A stretch of DNA of 10,874 nt from Clostridia bacterium (GTDB taxonomy: Bacteria; Bacillota; Clostridia; UBA1381): contig CAADSR010000335.1 of NCBI GenBank assembly GCA_900751685.1, positions 1 through 10,874 of the forward strand, in the 5' to 3' direction. The notes below the pieces were generated by a model. The model ran no database searches. It saw only the letters and a list, made by a program, of their open reading frames with translations, and was not told where the DNA came from. Position numbers and translations under genes: made by a program. Each line of letters starts with the position of its first letter. The stretch's first letter is position 1. Shown one piece after another: positions 1-7,254 of this stretch.

Positions 1-486
1 AACGGCGCAGCAGCCATTACCGTCCACGGGCGCACCCGCCAGCAATTCTATAGCGGGAAAGCGGACTGGGAAGCAATCCGCAACGACAAGCAGGCGGTCT
101 CGGTCCCGGTCATTGGCAACGGGGATATTTTTACAGCAGAGGATGCCCTGCGCTTATTTGAATCCACAGGCTGCGACGCGGTCATGGTCGGCCGCGGCGC
201 CCAGGGAAACCCGTTTTTGTTCCGTCAGATCCAGCAGCTGCTGACATCGGGCTCTGTCCATTTTTACCCAACGCCCCAGGATAAGATCAACCAAGCCATC
301 CTCCATGTGGAGATGCTCGTCGCGCAAAAAGGAGAAAGCCGCGGGATCAAGGAGGCCAGAAAACACTTAGCCTGGTATTTAAAGGGCATTCCCGGCGGGG
401 CAAAATTAAAGGCAGAAATTTTTACTATTACAAATCTGAACGAAATGCGCTTCGTTTTGACAGACTTTTTACAACGTTATCAATAA
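1..486 (+). CDS. dusB: tRNA-dihydrouridine synthase, 3' part (DusB-like)
   Basis: The reading frame is open from the first base and encodes the last 161 residues of a tRNA-dihydrouridine synthase, a flavoenzyme that reduces specific uridines in the tRNA D-loop using NADPH. The N-terminal half, including the catalytic cysteine, lies left of the window. Visible family marks are VHGRTRQQFYSGKADW near visible residue 8, the barrel strand VPVIGNGDI near 38, and the FMN-phosphate-binding stretch DAVMVGRGAQGNP near 59. These are followed by the helical C-terminal tRNA-binding domain. The frame stops at TAA 484-486, with 104 bp before guaB, which has its own promoter. The DusB/NifR3 subgroup is the usual one in Firmicutes and best fits these motifs, but separation from other Dus subgroups from the C-terminal part alone is less certain than the family call. 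Confidence 0.9.
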   Translation, partial: NGAAAITVHGRTRQQFYSGKADWEAIRNDKQAVSVPVIGNGDIFTAEDALRLFESTGCDAVMVGRGAQGNPFLFRQIQQLLTSGSVHFYPTPQDKINQAILHVEMLVAQKGESRGIKEARKHLAWYLKGIPGGAKLKAEIFTITNLNEMRFVLTDFLQRYQ

Positions 487-511
487 ATGTGAAACTTCTG
501 ATAGAAAAGGG

Positions 512-540
512 TTGAAAAAACACAAGGGGTTTGGTACAAT
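512..540 (+). promoter_or_regulatory. guaB promoter, sigma-A type with extended -10
   Basis: The -35 TTGAAA (512-517) and -10 TACAAT (535-540) are separated by exactly 17 bp, and a TG at 532-533 gives an extended -10. Transcription should start near 547, leaving a leader of about 44 nt. I see no guanine or purine riboswitch fold in so short a leader. The good ribosome binding site AGAGGAG (575-581) lies 9 nt before the guaB ATG. Confidence 0.8.
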
Positions 541-590
541 AAAAAGAATAATAGCAGATGATTTCTATACAATGAGAGGAGCGAACAAAT

Positions 591-2057
591 ATGGATGATA
601 AATTTGCAAAGGAAGGCTTGACTTTTGATGATGTACTGTTGCTTCCACAGGCATCGGACTTTACCCCAAATGAGGTGGACCTATCTACAAATCTGACCAA
701 GACAGTAAAGCTGAACATCCCAATCATGAGTTCCGCAATGGACACAGTGACCGAATCTTCTATGGCGATTGCGATTGCACGTGAGGGCGGTATCGGGATC
801 ATTCACAAGAATATGACGATCGCAGAGCAGGCGGCTGAGGTGGACAAGGTAAAACGGTCAGAAAACGGTGTGATCGCCAATCCATTCAGCTTATCCGCAG
901 AGCATACTCTAAAAGATGCAGACGATCTAATGGCCCGTTACCGCATTTCAGGAGTGCCGATCTGTGACCATGACAACCACCTGGTGGGAATCATTACGAA
1001 CCGTGACCTCCGGTTTGAAACTGATTTTGAGAAAAAAATCAAGGACGCTATGACCAGTGAAAACCTGATCACCGCGCCGGAAGGCACCACCTTAGAAGAA
1101 GCCCAAGGAATCCTTAGCAAATATAAAATTGAGAAGCTCCCCATTGTGGATCATCAAATGCATTTAAAAGGCCTGATCACGATCAAAGACATTGAAAAGG
1201 CTGTTCAATATCCAAACTCTGCCCGTGATGATAAAGGCCGCCTGATCGCCGGCGCTGCAATCGGCGTTACTGCTGACGCGCTTGACCGGGTGCGCGCCGT
1301 TTATGAGGCAGGTGTCGATGTGATCGCACTGGACTCTGCCCATGGCCATTCCAAGAACATCATCAATAAAGTAAAAGAAATCAAGGAAGCTTTCCCGGAC
1401 CTTCCGGTCATCGCCGGGAACATTGCAACTGGGGAAGCCGCCCAGGCCTTGATCGAAGCCGGAGCAGATTGCCTTAAGGTCGGTATCGGCCCAGGATCTA
1501 TCTGCACTACCCGTGTCGTTGCTGGCATCGGGGCACCACAGATTACAGCGATCTATGATGTAAGCCGTGTGGCACAAAAATATGGGATCCCCGTGATCGG
1601 TGACGGCGGGATCAAATATTCGGGAGACATCACAAAAGCGATCGCAGCAGGGGCAGATGTTATCATGCTGGGAAGCCTGCTTGCAGGATGCGATGAAAGC
1701 CCGGGCGAATTTGAGATCTTCCAGGGACGCCGGTTCAAGGTCTACCGCGGCATGGGTTCCCTGGCTGCTATGGAAAAAGGCAGCAAAGACCGTTATTTCC
1801 AGACCGGCTCTAAAAAACTGGTTCCGGAAGGTGTGGAAGGCCGTGTCCCTTATAAAGGTCCATTGTCCGACACGGTATTCCAACTGCTCGGCGGCCTGCG
1901 CTCCGGTATGGGCTATTGCGGCACACGCACAATTGAAAGCCTCAAGCAAAATGGTAAATTTGTACGGATCACAGGAGCGGGCCTTAAAGAAAGCCATCCG
2001 CATGATATCTATATTACAAAAGAAGCTCCAAACTACAGCTATAATTCACAAGCCTAA
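591..2057 (+). CDS. guaB: inosine-5'-monophosphate dehydrogenase (IMPDH)
   Basis: This is the cytosolic enzyme that oxidises IMP to XMP with NAD+, the committed step of guanine nucleotide synthesis. The 488-residue product is the standard bacterial length. The N-terminal barrel begins GLTFDDVLLLP (residues 9-19). A tandem CBS pair, the usual regulatory Bateman module, occupies about residues 94-206. The catalytic loop GIGPGSICTTR places the nucleophile at Cys305, and the mobile flap contains Arg401-Tyr402 in KDRYFQ; both positions match the numbering of the E. coli enzyme. GDGGIKYSGD and GSLLAGCDESPGE are the IMP phosphate-site segments. The ATG at 591 is supported by a Shine-Dalgarno sequence 9 nt upstream and by the typical N-terminus. 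The gene appears monocistronic, with its own promoter and a terminator at its stop codon. Nothing in it looks damaged. Confidence 0.98.
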   Translation: MDDKFAKEGLTFDDVLLLPQASDFTPNEVDLSTNLTKTVKLNIPIMSSAMDTVTESSMAIAIAREGGIGIIHKNMTIAEQAAEVDKVKRSENGVIANPFSLSAEHTLKDADDLMARYRISGVPICDHDNHLVGIITNRDLRFETDFEKKIKDAMTSENLITAPEGTTLEEAQGILSKYKIEKLPIVDHQMHLKGLITIKDIEKAVQYPNSARDDKGRLIAGAAIGVTADALDRVRAVYEAGVDVIALDSAHGHSKNIINKVKEIKEAFPDLPVIAGNIATGEAAQALIEAGADCLKVGIGPGSICTTRVVAGIGAPQITAIYDVSRVAQKYGIPVIGDGGIKYSGDITKAIAAGADVIMLGSLLAGCDESPGEFEIFQGRRFKVYRGMGSLAAMEKGSKDRYFQTGSKKLVPEGVEGRVPYKGPLSDTVFQLLGGLRSGMGYCGTRTIESLKQNGKFVRITGAGLKESHPHDIYITKEAPNYSYNSQA

Positions 2058-2095
2058 AAAAGGTTGCCGGAAAGAATTTTCCGGCAACCTTTTTT
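2056..2095. terminator. bidirectional rho-independent terminator shared by guaB and the ABC permease gene
   Basis: A perfect inverted repeat pairs 2056-2073 with 2078-2095 (18 bp, GC-rich core GGTTGCCGG) around a four-base loop. Because the outer arms are A5 on the left and T5 on the right, each strand ends in a U-tract after the hairpin, so it should stop transcription from both sides. The guaB stop (2055-2057) and the permease stop (2094-2096, minus strand) both reach into the outer arms. Confidence 0.93.
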
Positions 2096-4448
2096 ATTGG
2101 GCATTAATGGTATCTGTGACTGTCATTTCACGGATCTGCTTTGACGGGCGGCGAACTGCCGCAAAAGCGGATATCACAACAATACATATGATAACTGCCA
2201 TCGCAGCAAGGGGGACTTGCCATGGGTCACCCCAATGGGAGGTCACCAGGCTTTCAAATAAATACTTATGGACCGGCAGGGCAAGCACACAGCCCACAAT
2301 GCTCCCCCCCACCGCATAAGTGGCCGCTTCTGCTGTAATCATCCTCAAAAGCTGCCGGTCTGCCATCCCAATGGCCCGCATAGCCCCGTATTGCCGGATG
2401 CGCGCGGACACGCTCATGGAAATGCTGTTGATAATATTAAATACCGTGATCAATGCGATCACTGCAAGAAAACCATAAATAAACAGAGCCATGGACCAAT
2501 AGGCACCCTTCGCCTCCTGATTGCTCAGGCGCCGGTCCGAAAAGGACAGATCTGTTCCCGCCATATTACGCAGTACCATCACATCAGACTCTGTGGCTTT
2601 GCCGGACAGCTGCACATCAATAACCGTATAATCCTTCTCCCCTGTTATCCTTCGGAACAGGGTTTCTGAACAAATAATGGTTTCTATCCCCGGGTCATTT
2701 GTGAACGGGCTGTCTGACAGGACCCCTGCAACAGTAGCTTCCTCCCCGTTCTGGAACCTTATGTGGTCGCCGGGCTTTCTTGGGTTTTGAGGATCATAAA
2801 CTGTCAATATAAAATTATCACCCTCCGCTGCTTTTTCGATCTCCCCTTCCAAAAGAAATGCTTCTGCCCAGTCAAATTGATGCTGCTCATAAGAAACTAA
2901 ATTGATCTGCCGCTCCTCATGGTTCACTTCCACAGGAAGATGATAAGAAAACATCCGTCCATAAACACGTTTTATATGGGGATTTTGCTTAATTTCTTCA
3001 ACGAATCCAGCCGGAACTGAACAAGTGTTGTCTGGGCTGACAATAGAGACGTCGGGTGTATAGGGCTTTAACGGCCGTATGGCATGGTGCATAAATTCCA
3101 AAACTGCGGAAAAAGCCAGAAATAAAATAATACTCAGCGCAAAGGAGCCAACCATCAAAATAAAATTCTTTTTGTTCATTTTTGCATGATGGACGCCCAA
3201 TGCTGTGTCAATTTTAGAAAACCGCGTATTAGCTGCTTTTCGGATCGTTTGAATGGAGCTTGCATTCCCGGACATCGCTGCAAGAGGGGATACCTTTGCG
3301 GCTTTTTTTGCCGGTGCCTGGGCAGCAAGCAGGACGGTCAAGATCCCGACCAATATACCAGCAGCGATACCGCCCCAGCTGATACCGAACACGGGCATTT
3401 GGTCAAAATAGCCCGGGCTTAGATAACGCAGGGCGGCACACAATCCCCATATGACCAAGATCCCGGCTCCTACCCCTGCTGGAATGGCTGTTTTACACCA
3501 ACGCAGGGCCTCCAGGCGTACAAAACGGATGATTTGCTTTTTCTCCGCACCGATACACCGCATCATGCCAAAAAATTCTGTGCGCCGTGCAATGCTGCTG
3601 TTCAGGCTGCTTGCGATCATCAATACCCCGGCGGTCAGCACCAGCAAGAACAAAACGAAAGCCGCCAGATACAATCCCAGCATGTAAGAATCATTGCTTT
3701 GGCCCATCACACCGAGCAATGCAGTATTTTGAGCAATATCCTGCTCCTCCAGCCCATAATGCTCTTTGATTTCCCCTACCGCCTTATTTATGTCGCAATG
3801 CTCTGCAAATTGCACATAATAGGCCATATCTGCATCTAAGCGCTGTGTGTCATTTGCTTTTTGATACACCGATTTAAATGCGCTGATGTTCATAAACACG
3901 CCTAAAGCATCTTCTTTCGTAATCATAGCGCTGTTTTCTACAAAACCAGTCACTGTAAAACCGACCGGCTCTCCCGACGGCGTATTCAGCGTGACAGTCC
4001 CGCCTAATTGAATGCCTAAAAACTCCCTGGCGTTCCTCGTCAAAATCACGCCGGTGTCATCTGCCGGAAACTCTCCTTCTACGATAACGGTGCCAGTCAT
4101 AATATCGGTAATGAAGTTTTTTTCAAAGCCGCATATGACGGCTTCTTTTCCATTTACATCATAATTATCCTTGAGGCGGTAATTGAGCACATCATACCAG
4201 GCGGAAGCTGCTACATCAGGGCGTGCCGAGATCAGCTCTGCATCCTCCTCTTTCATCTGCCGGAGCATAATATGCCAGTTCCCATAATCCTTGACCGCCT
4301 TTATTTTCTGGCTTCTAATTTCCATATCTGCCATCCCGAAAATAACAGTGACTAAAAAAACCGCCAATATAATACAAAATAAAGTCATCCTCGTTTGTTT
4401 TTGATGAACTTTTGCCCAGATCGGGATCAGGTCAAGATAGCTTTTCAT
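2094..4448 (-). CDS. ABC transporter permease, MacB/FtsX type
   Basis: This 784-residue membrane protein is the permease half of the transporter whose ATPase is encoded just upstream. It consists of two FtsX-like units. Each has one membrane helix (about residues 20-40 and 430-452), an extracytoplasmic domain of roughly 200 residues, then three helices (about 255-280, 315-340, 350-375; and 650-675, 705-730, 740-765). The typical FtsX cytoplasmic segments are visible as RRTEFFGMMRCIGA and ARIRQYGAMRAIGM. The ATG at 4448 overlaps the ATPase gene by 17 bp and is preceded by a GGGAGGG ribosome binding site (4456-4462), indicating coupled translation. Members of this superfamily rarely move small solutes through the membrane; many pull on or expel peptides, lipids or toxins by mechanotransmission. 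Two equal-sized external domains differ from the single large one of BceB bacitracin-type permeases. The substrate cannot be told from sequence. Confidence 0.93.
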   Translation of the reverse strand: MKSYLDLIPIWAKVHQKQTRMTLFCIILAVFLVTVIFGMADMEIRSQKIKAVKDYGNWHIMLRQMKEEDAELISARPDVAASAWYDVLNYRLKDNYDVNGKEAVICGFEKNFITDIMTGTVIVEGEFPADDTGVILTRNAREFLGIQLGGTVTLNTPSGEPVGFTVTGFVENSAMITKEDALGVFMNISAFKSVYQKANDTQRLDADMAYYVQFAEHCDINKAVGEIKEHYGLEEQDIAQNTALLGVMGQSNDSYMLGLYLAAFVLFLLVLTAGVLMIASSLNSSIARRTEFFGMMRCIGAEKKQIIRFVRLEALRWCKTAIPAGVGAGILVIWGLCAALRYLSPGYFDQMPVFGISWGGIAAGILVGILTVLLAAQAPAKKAAKVSPLAAMSGNASSIQTIRKAANTRFSKIDTALGVHHAKMNKKNFILMVGSFALSIILFLAFSAVLEFMHHAIRPLKPYTPDVSIVSPDNTCSVPAGFVEEIKQNPHIKRVYGRMFSYHLPVEVNHEERQINLVSYEQHQFDWAEAFLLEGEIEKAAEGDNFILTVYDPQNPRKPGDHIRFQNGEEATVAGVLSDSPFTNDPGIETIICSETLFRRITGEKDYTVIDVQLSGKATESDVMVLRNMAGTDLSFSDRRLSNQEAKGAYWSMALFIYGFLAVIALITVFNIINSISMSVSARIRQYGAMRAIGMADRQLLRMITAEAATYAVGGSIVGCVLALPVHKYLFESLVTSHWGDPWQVPLAAMAVIICIVVISAFAAVRRPSKQIREMTVTDTINAQ

Positions 4449-5127
4449 TATGCTTCCCTCCCAAATCCGTCAGGACACCGTCGGTAACATGAAAGACCCT
4501 GTCCACAGAGGACGTAAGGTTCATATTATGAGTGATCATTAAAACGGTCTGCTGGTAATGGCGTGAGGCCTTAACCAATAGATCCATCACATCCCGGCTG
4601 TTCTGGCTGTCAAGGTTCCCCGTAGGCTCGTCTGCTAATACTAGCATCGGCTTTGTAACCAACGCCCTTCCGATCGCAACCCTCTGCTGCTGTCCTCCGG
4701 AAAGCTGGCTGGGCAAATGACGGCGCCGCCCGGAAAGCCCCAGAACTTCCAAGATCTCTTCCACCACACGCTTCTCTGGCTTTTGATGGTCCAACAGCAA
4801 TGGGAATAAGATATTTTGTTCCACATTCAGCTCAGGGATCAGCTGGAACGACTGGAATACAAATCCGATATTCCTTCTCCTGAAAACCGTACGCTGCTGC
4901 TCTTTCATAGAGAACAAATCTTTACGGTCCAAAAATACCTTGCCGGAGGACGGCTGGTCTAAACCGCCGATACAGTTCAGCAATGTGCTTTTCCCCGAGC
5001 CGGATTCCCCTACAACAGCTGCAAATTCACCCTTGCTCATCGCAAACGAAACATTTTTAAGTGCTTCTACACGCGTTTCACCCTTGCCATAGGTTTTACT
5101 TAAATGCTCTACCTTTAAAATTTCCAT
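4432..5127 (-). CDS. ABC transporter ATP-binding protein (MacB/LolD family)
   Basis: This cytoplasmic ATPase of 231 residues powers the neighbouring permease. All nucleotide-binding motifs are intact: Walker A GESGSGKST (40-48), Q-loop Gln92 in FVFQSFQLIPELNVEQN, signature LSGGQ (142-146), Walker B LVLADE (162-167) followed by PTGNLD, and the switch His200 in MITHN. PTGNLD and the compact length are typical of the MacB/LolD/FtsE group that pairs with FtsX-fold permeases. A longer frame opens at 5163, but the ATG at 5127 (MEILKVEHLSKTYG) is the likely start because AAGGAGG (5137-5143) lies 9 nt before it and homologues begin with this strand. The gene lies 65 bp downstream of the kinase gene and overlaps the permease gene. 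Confidence 0.95.
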   Translation of the reverse strand: MEILKVEHLSKTYGKGETRVEALKNVSFAMSKGEFAAVVGESGSGKSTLLNCIGGLDQPSSGKVFLDRKDLFSMKEQQRTVFRRRNIGFVFQSFQLIPELNVEQNILFPLLLDHQKPEKRVVEEILEVLGLSGRRRHLPSQLSGGQQQRVAIGRALVTKPMLVLADEPTGNLDSQNSRDVMDLLVKASRHYQQTVLMITHNMNLTSSVDRVFHVTDGVLTDLGGKHNEKLS

Positions 5128-5136
5128 TTGGCAGTA

Positions 5137-5143
5137 CCTCCTT
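5137..5143 (-). promoter_or_regulatory. ribosome binding site fixing the ATPase start
   Basis: AAGGAGG on the minus strand is a near-perfect Shine-Dalgarno sequence 9 nt from the ATG at 5127. It lies inside the longer open frame that begins at 5163, so it argues for the shorter protein. Confidence 0.85.
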
Positions 5144-5170
5144 TTCTGAGAAAAGAATATCATTTGCAGC

Positions 5171-5208
5171 TTACAATCCGGTGAATCGTACCTTACAATT
5201 CTGTAAGG
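5171..5208 (-). promoter_or_regulatory. direct repeats and small hairpin between kinase and ATPase genes (candidate operator)
   Basis: On the minus strand ATTGTAA occurs at 5193-5199 and again at 5171-5177, exactly 22 bp apart, about two helical turns. The upstream copy is part of a perfect 7-bp inverted repeat (CCTTACA 5191-5197 with TGTAAGG 5202-5208, four-base loop) that overlaps the kinase stop codon at 5193-5195. There is no U-tract, so it is not a terminator. OmpR-family regulators often bind direct repeats on one face of DNA, so this may let the transporter genes be induced separately from the sensor genes. A weak -35/-10-like pair (TTGTAA, 17 bp, TGTAAG) coincides with the repeats. 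Function is inferred. Confidence 0.35.
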
Positions 5209-6422
5209 AAGGATAAAACAAACACAGTGCCTTCCCCTACCTTACTTTGAACCGAGATCCCCCCGCCTTGCCCTTCCATAATGGCCTTTGCCAGCGGCAG
5301 CCCAAGTCCCACGCCCTGAGTGTCCATAGAGCTTTTACTACGGTAAAACCGTTTAAAAATATGGTGTAGGTCTTCCTCTGCAATGCCAGTGCCGTTATCT
5401 GAAATCGAAATACGGGCCATAGCAGGGGTCTGCTCCCACTGGATTTGAACCTGCCCGCCCGGCGGAATATGGTCCAATGCATTCTTCACAAGGTTTCCAG
5501 CCGCTTCGCTGGTCCACTGCAAATCACATACTATTTCTTCTTCTGCTCTGCCGGACAGTATGATTTCCTTTTGTTCCCGCTCCGCCCGGACAGTCAATTC
5601 TTTCACCGCCCGTGAAAGGATCTCGCGTACAGGGTATGCAGCCTTATGAAAAGGGATCCCTCCCGCATCCAGCCGGGTTATTTTAAGAAGGGATCGGATG
5701 AGCTCTTGCATCCTTTCCAGTGCAGCCATTGATTTTTCTGAAAAAGCAGCTACAGTATCCTGATTTCCCGGCTCAGCTGAAATGATCTCATGATACATCG
5801 TAAGCGCCGCAAGAGGTGTCTTTAACTGGTGGGAGATATCCGAGATCGTATTTTTTAAAAACTCTTTTGTGCTGTGTTCCGCCTCCTGTTTTGCCCGCAG
5901 TACTGACGCCATATGGTTGATCCCCGAAAACAGCCGGTATACCGTGCCCTGGTCCAACTGCGGTAGCTCTGCTGAAAAATCGCCATTTTGATAATCCGAT
6001 ACCGTTTTGATGGCCTGACGGTACAGCCGCTCCCTGGACGAAAGGAACAGAAGCACTACGCCAAGTAACACAGCAGACAAAACTATCCCTTTCACAAAAA
6101 TAAGCTTCGCCGCCGTTTTTTCAAACGATACAAGGGCAGGACGGAAACGCGTATCCGCTTGTGCCGTAATTCCAAGCTTGTTTACAAATTCACTTCCTTC
6201 CGGGGTCACTTTTGTGCCTGTTATGGCCTGTGCAATATCTTTTTCCGGGATCCCCTGTTCCAGCAACGAAGAAACAACCGCCTGATCATGTTCCACCAGC
6301 AGTATTTGCAGGTTATTTTTTTGTGTTCTTTCTAATATAATATCCCCCCCAGTCAGTGCCACCAAAAATAAAAGAATGAAAAGAAAAAAATACCGTGCCT
6401 GCCGTTCTTGCAGAAAACTCAT
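5193..6422 (-). CDS. two-component sensor histidine kinase
   Basis: This is a 409-residue membrane sensor kinase that should phosphorylate the regulator encoded immediately upstream. Membrane helices at about 11-30 and 108-128 flank an extracytoplasmic segment of about 75 residues with no recognisable sensor domain. A HAMP-like linker follows (about 130-180). The HisKA phosphoacceptor is His198 in SHQLKTPL. The ATPase domain carries the N-box NLVKNALDH (310-318), G1 box DNGTGI (342-346) and G2 box GVGLGL (370-375). The ATG at 6422 is chosen over the upstream GTG at 6440 because it forms an ATGA overlap with the regulator's stop codon and has GGAGGGAGG a few bases upstream. Its layout resembles kinases of peptide-sensing or peptide-resistance modules such as VncS, but short external domains are common and the signal is unknown. 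Confidence 0.95.
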   Translation of the reverse strand: MSFLQERQARYFFLFILLFLVALTGGDIILERTQKNNLQILLVEHDQAVVSSLLEQGIPEKDIAQAITGTKVTPEGSEFVNKLGITAQADTRFRPALVSFEKTAAKLIFVKGIVLSAVLLGVVLLFLSSRERLYRQAIKTVSDYQNGDFSAELPQLDQGTVYRLFSGINHMASVLRAKQEAEHSTKEFLKNTISDISHQLKTPLAALTMYHEIISAEPGNQDTVAAFSEKSMAALERMQELIRSLLKITRLDAGGIPFHKAAYPVREILSRAVKELTVRAEREQKEIILSGRAEEEIVCDLQWTSEAAGNLVKNALDHIPPGGQVQIQWEQTPAMARISISDNGTGIAEEDLHHIFKRFYRSKSSMDTQGVGLGLPLAKAIMEGQGGGISVQSKVGEGTVFVLSFLTEL

Positions 6423-7111
6423 TCCGACGCCTCCCTCCACTGGTAGCCAAAGCCCCTGACCGTAAGCAAATGCTCCGGATGAGAGGGGTCTTGCTCTATT
6501 TTCCCCCTTAGGCGGCGGATGTAAACAGATAATGTATTATCATCTACAAAATTTCCTGTACCGTCCCACAATTCATCTAAGATCATGCTCCGTGTCACCA
6601 CAAGATTGGCATTGCGGACTAAAAAGCAAAGCAACCTGTATTCCGCCCCAGTCAGTTCCAGCGGCTTCCCCTTCAGCCACACGCGGCTTGCCATTAGGTC
6701 AATGGTAAGCTCGCCGGAATACAACATAGTCCCTTTTTGCACCTGCGTGCCGCTGCGGCGCAAGAGTGCTTTCATCCTCGAACACAGCTCTCCTAGTTTA
6801 AAGGGCTTGGTAACATAATCATCGCCCCCATTGTCCAGCCCCCTTATAATATTGACTTCCTCATCTGCCGCAGTCAGAAAAATGATCGGTACACGGCTGC
6901 CGCTGCTCCTGACTTGCCCGCACAGTTCAAAGCCCGTGCCATCGGGAAGCGTAACGTCCAGCAGCAGTAAATCATAAGGCTTTCCTGAAAGCTTCTCCTT
7001 TGCTTGTTTTAAGGTCCTCGCAACATCAACCCCAAAGCCATCCCGCTCCAACGCATATTTTAGCCCGTCAATAAGACTGATATCATCTTCTAAAAGTAAG
7101 ATCCTGCTCAT
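6419..7111 (-). CDS. OmpR/PhoB-family response regulator
   Basis: This is a 230-residue DNA-binding regulator and the first gene of the four-gene operon. The receiver domain (about 1-115) has the acidic pocket Glu8-Asp9-Asp10, phosphoacceptor Asp52 in LLLDVTLPDG, switch residues Thr80 and Tyr99, and Lys102 in VTKPF. The C-terminal winged helix (about 130-228) has the typical LTGAEYRLLCFLV, DNTLSVYIRRLRGKIE and VRGFGYQW segments. AAAGGAGAG (7116-7124) lies just before the ATG and supports this start. Its gene ends with TGA inside the kinase start (ATGA), so the two are translationally coupled. Targets are probably its own promoter, where short direct repeats lie upstream of the -35, and perhaps the transporter genes; this is inferred from how such modules usually behave. 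Confidence 0.96.
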   Translation of the reverse strand: MSRILLLEDDISLIDGLKYALERDGFGVDVARTLKQAKEKLSGKPYDLLLLDVTLPDGTGFELCGQVRSSGSRVPIIFLTAADEEVNIIRGLDNGGDDYVTKPFKLGELCSRMKALLRRSGTQVQKGTMLYSGELTIDLMASRVWLKGKPLELTGAEYRLLCFLVRNANLVVTRSMILDELWDGTGNFVDDNTLSVYIRRLRGKIEQDPSHPEHLLTVRGFGYQWREASE

Positions 7112-7167
7112 AATTCTCTCCTTTATCCCTTCTCCAATGCCTAAAACCCTTATCTTGCTCTAATCCT

Positions 7168-7196
7168 ATTATGCATGGACAAGGGGTTAAAGTCAA
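7168..7196 (-). promoter_or_regulatory. promoter of the two-component/ABC operon
   Basis: Read leftward, the -35 TTGACT (7191-7196) and the -10 CATAAT (7168-7173) are separated by 17 bp. The expected start is near 7161, giving a leader of about 50 nt that contains the regulator's ribosome binding site. The -10 is imperfect (C at its first position), consistent with a promoter that could need an activator. Confidence 0.65.
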
Positions 7197-7197
7197 T

Positions 7198-7254
7198 GCA
7201 TAGTAAAATCATCCCACAAAAATCTGATCCCACCCATAGCACCCCCGGCATAGT
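7198..7254 (-). repeat. short direct repeats upstream of the operon promoter (candidate operator array)
   Basis: Given in plus-strand sense, the order is GCATAGT (7198-7204), ATCCCAC (7211-7217), ATCCCAC (7227-7233), CCATAGC (7234-7240) and GCATAGT (7248-7254). The two ATCCCAC copies are 16 bp apart and the outer GCATAGT copies 50 bp apart. They begin right next to the -35 on its upstream side, where an OmpR-family activator would bind. Repeats this short can arise by chance, so the operator role is only a suggestion. Confidence 0.35.

Noticed and set aside
1164..2003. Long minus-strand open frame (279 codons) inside guaB
   Set aside because: It is antisense to a full-length, well-conserved guaB, has no recognisable domain and is explained by codon bias of the real gene.
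6344..6350. G7 tracts in the kinase gene (6344-6350) and permease gene (2304-2310) as phase-variation sites
   Set aside because: Seven bases is short for switching by slippage, both genes are in frame, and each tract simply encodes a Gly-Gly pair.
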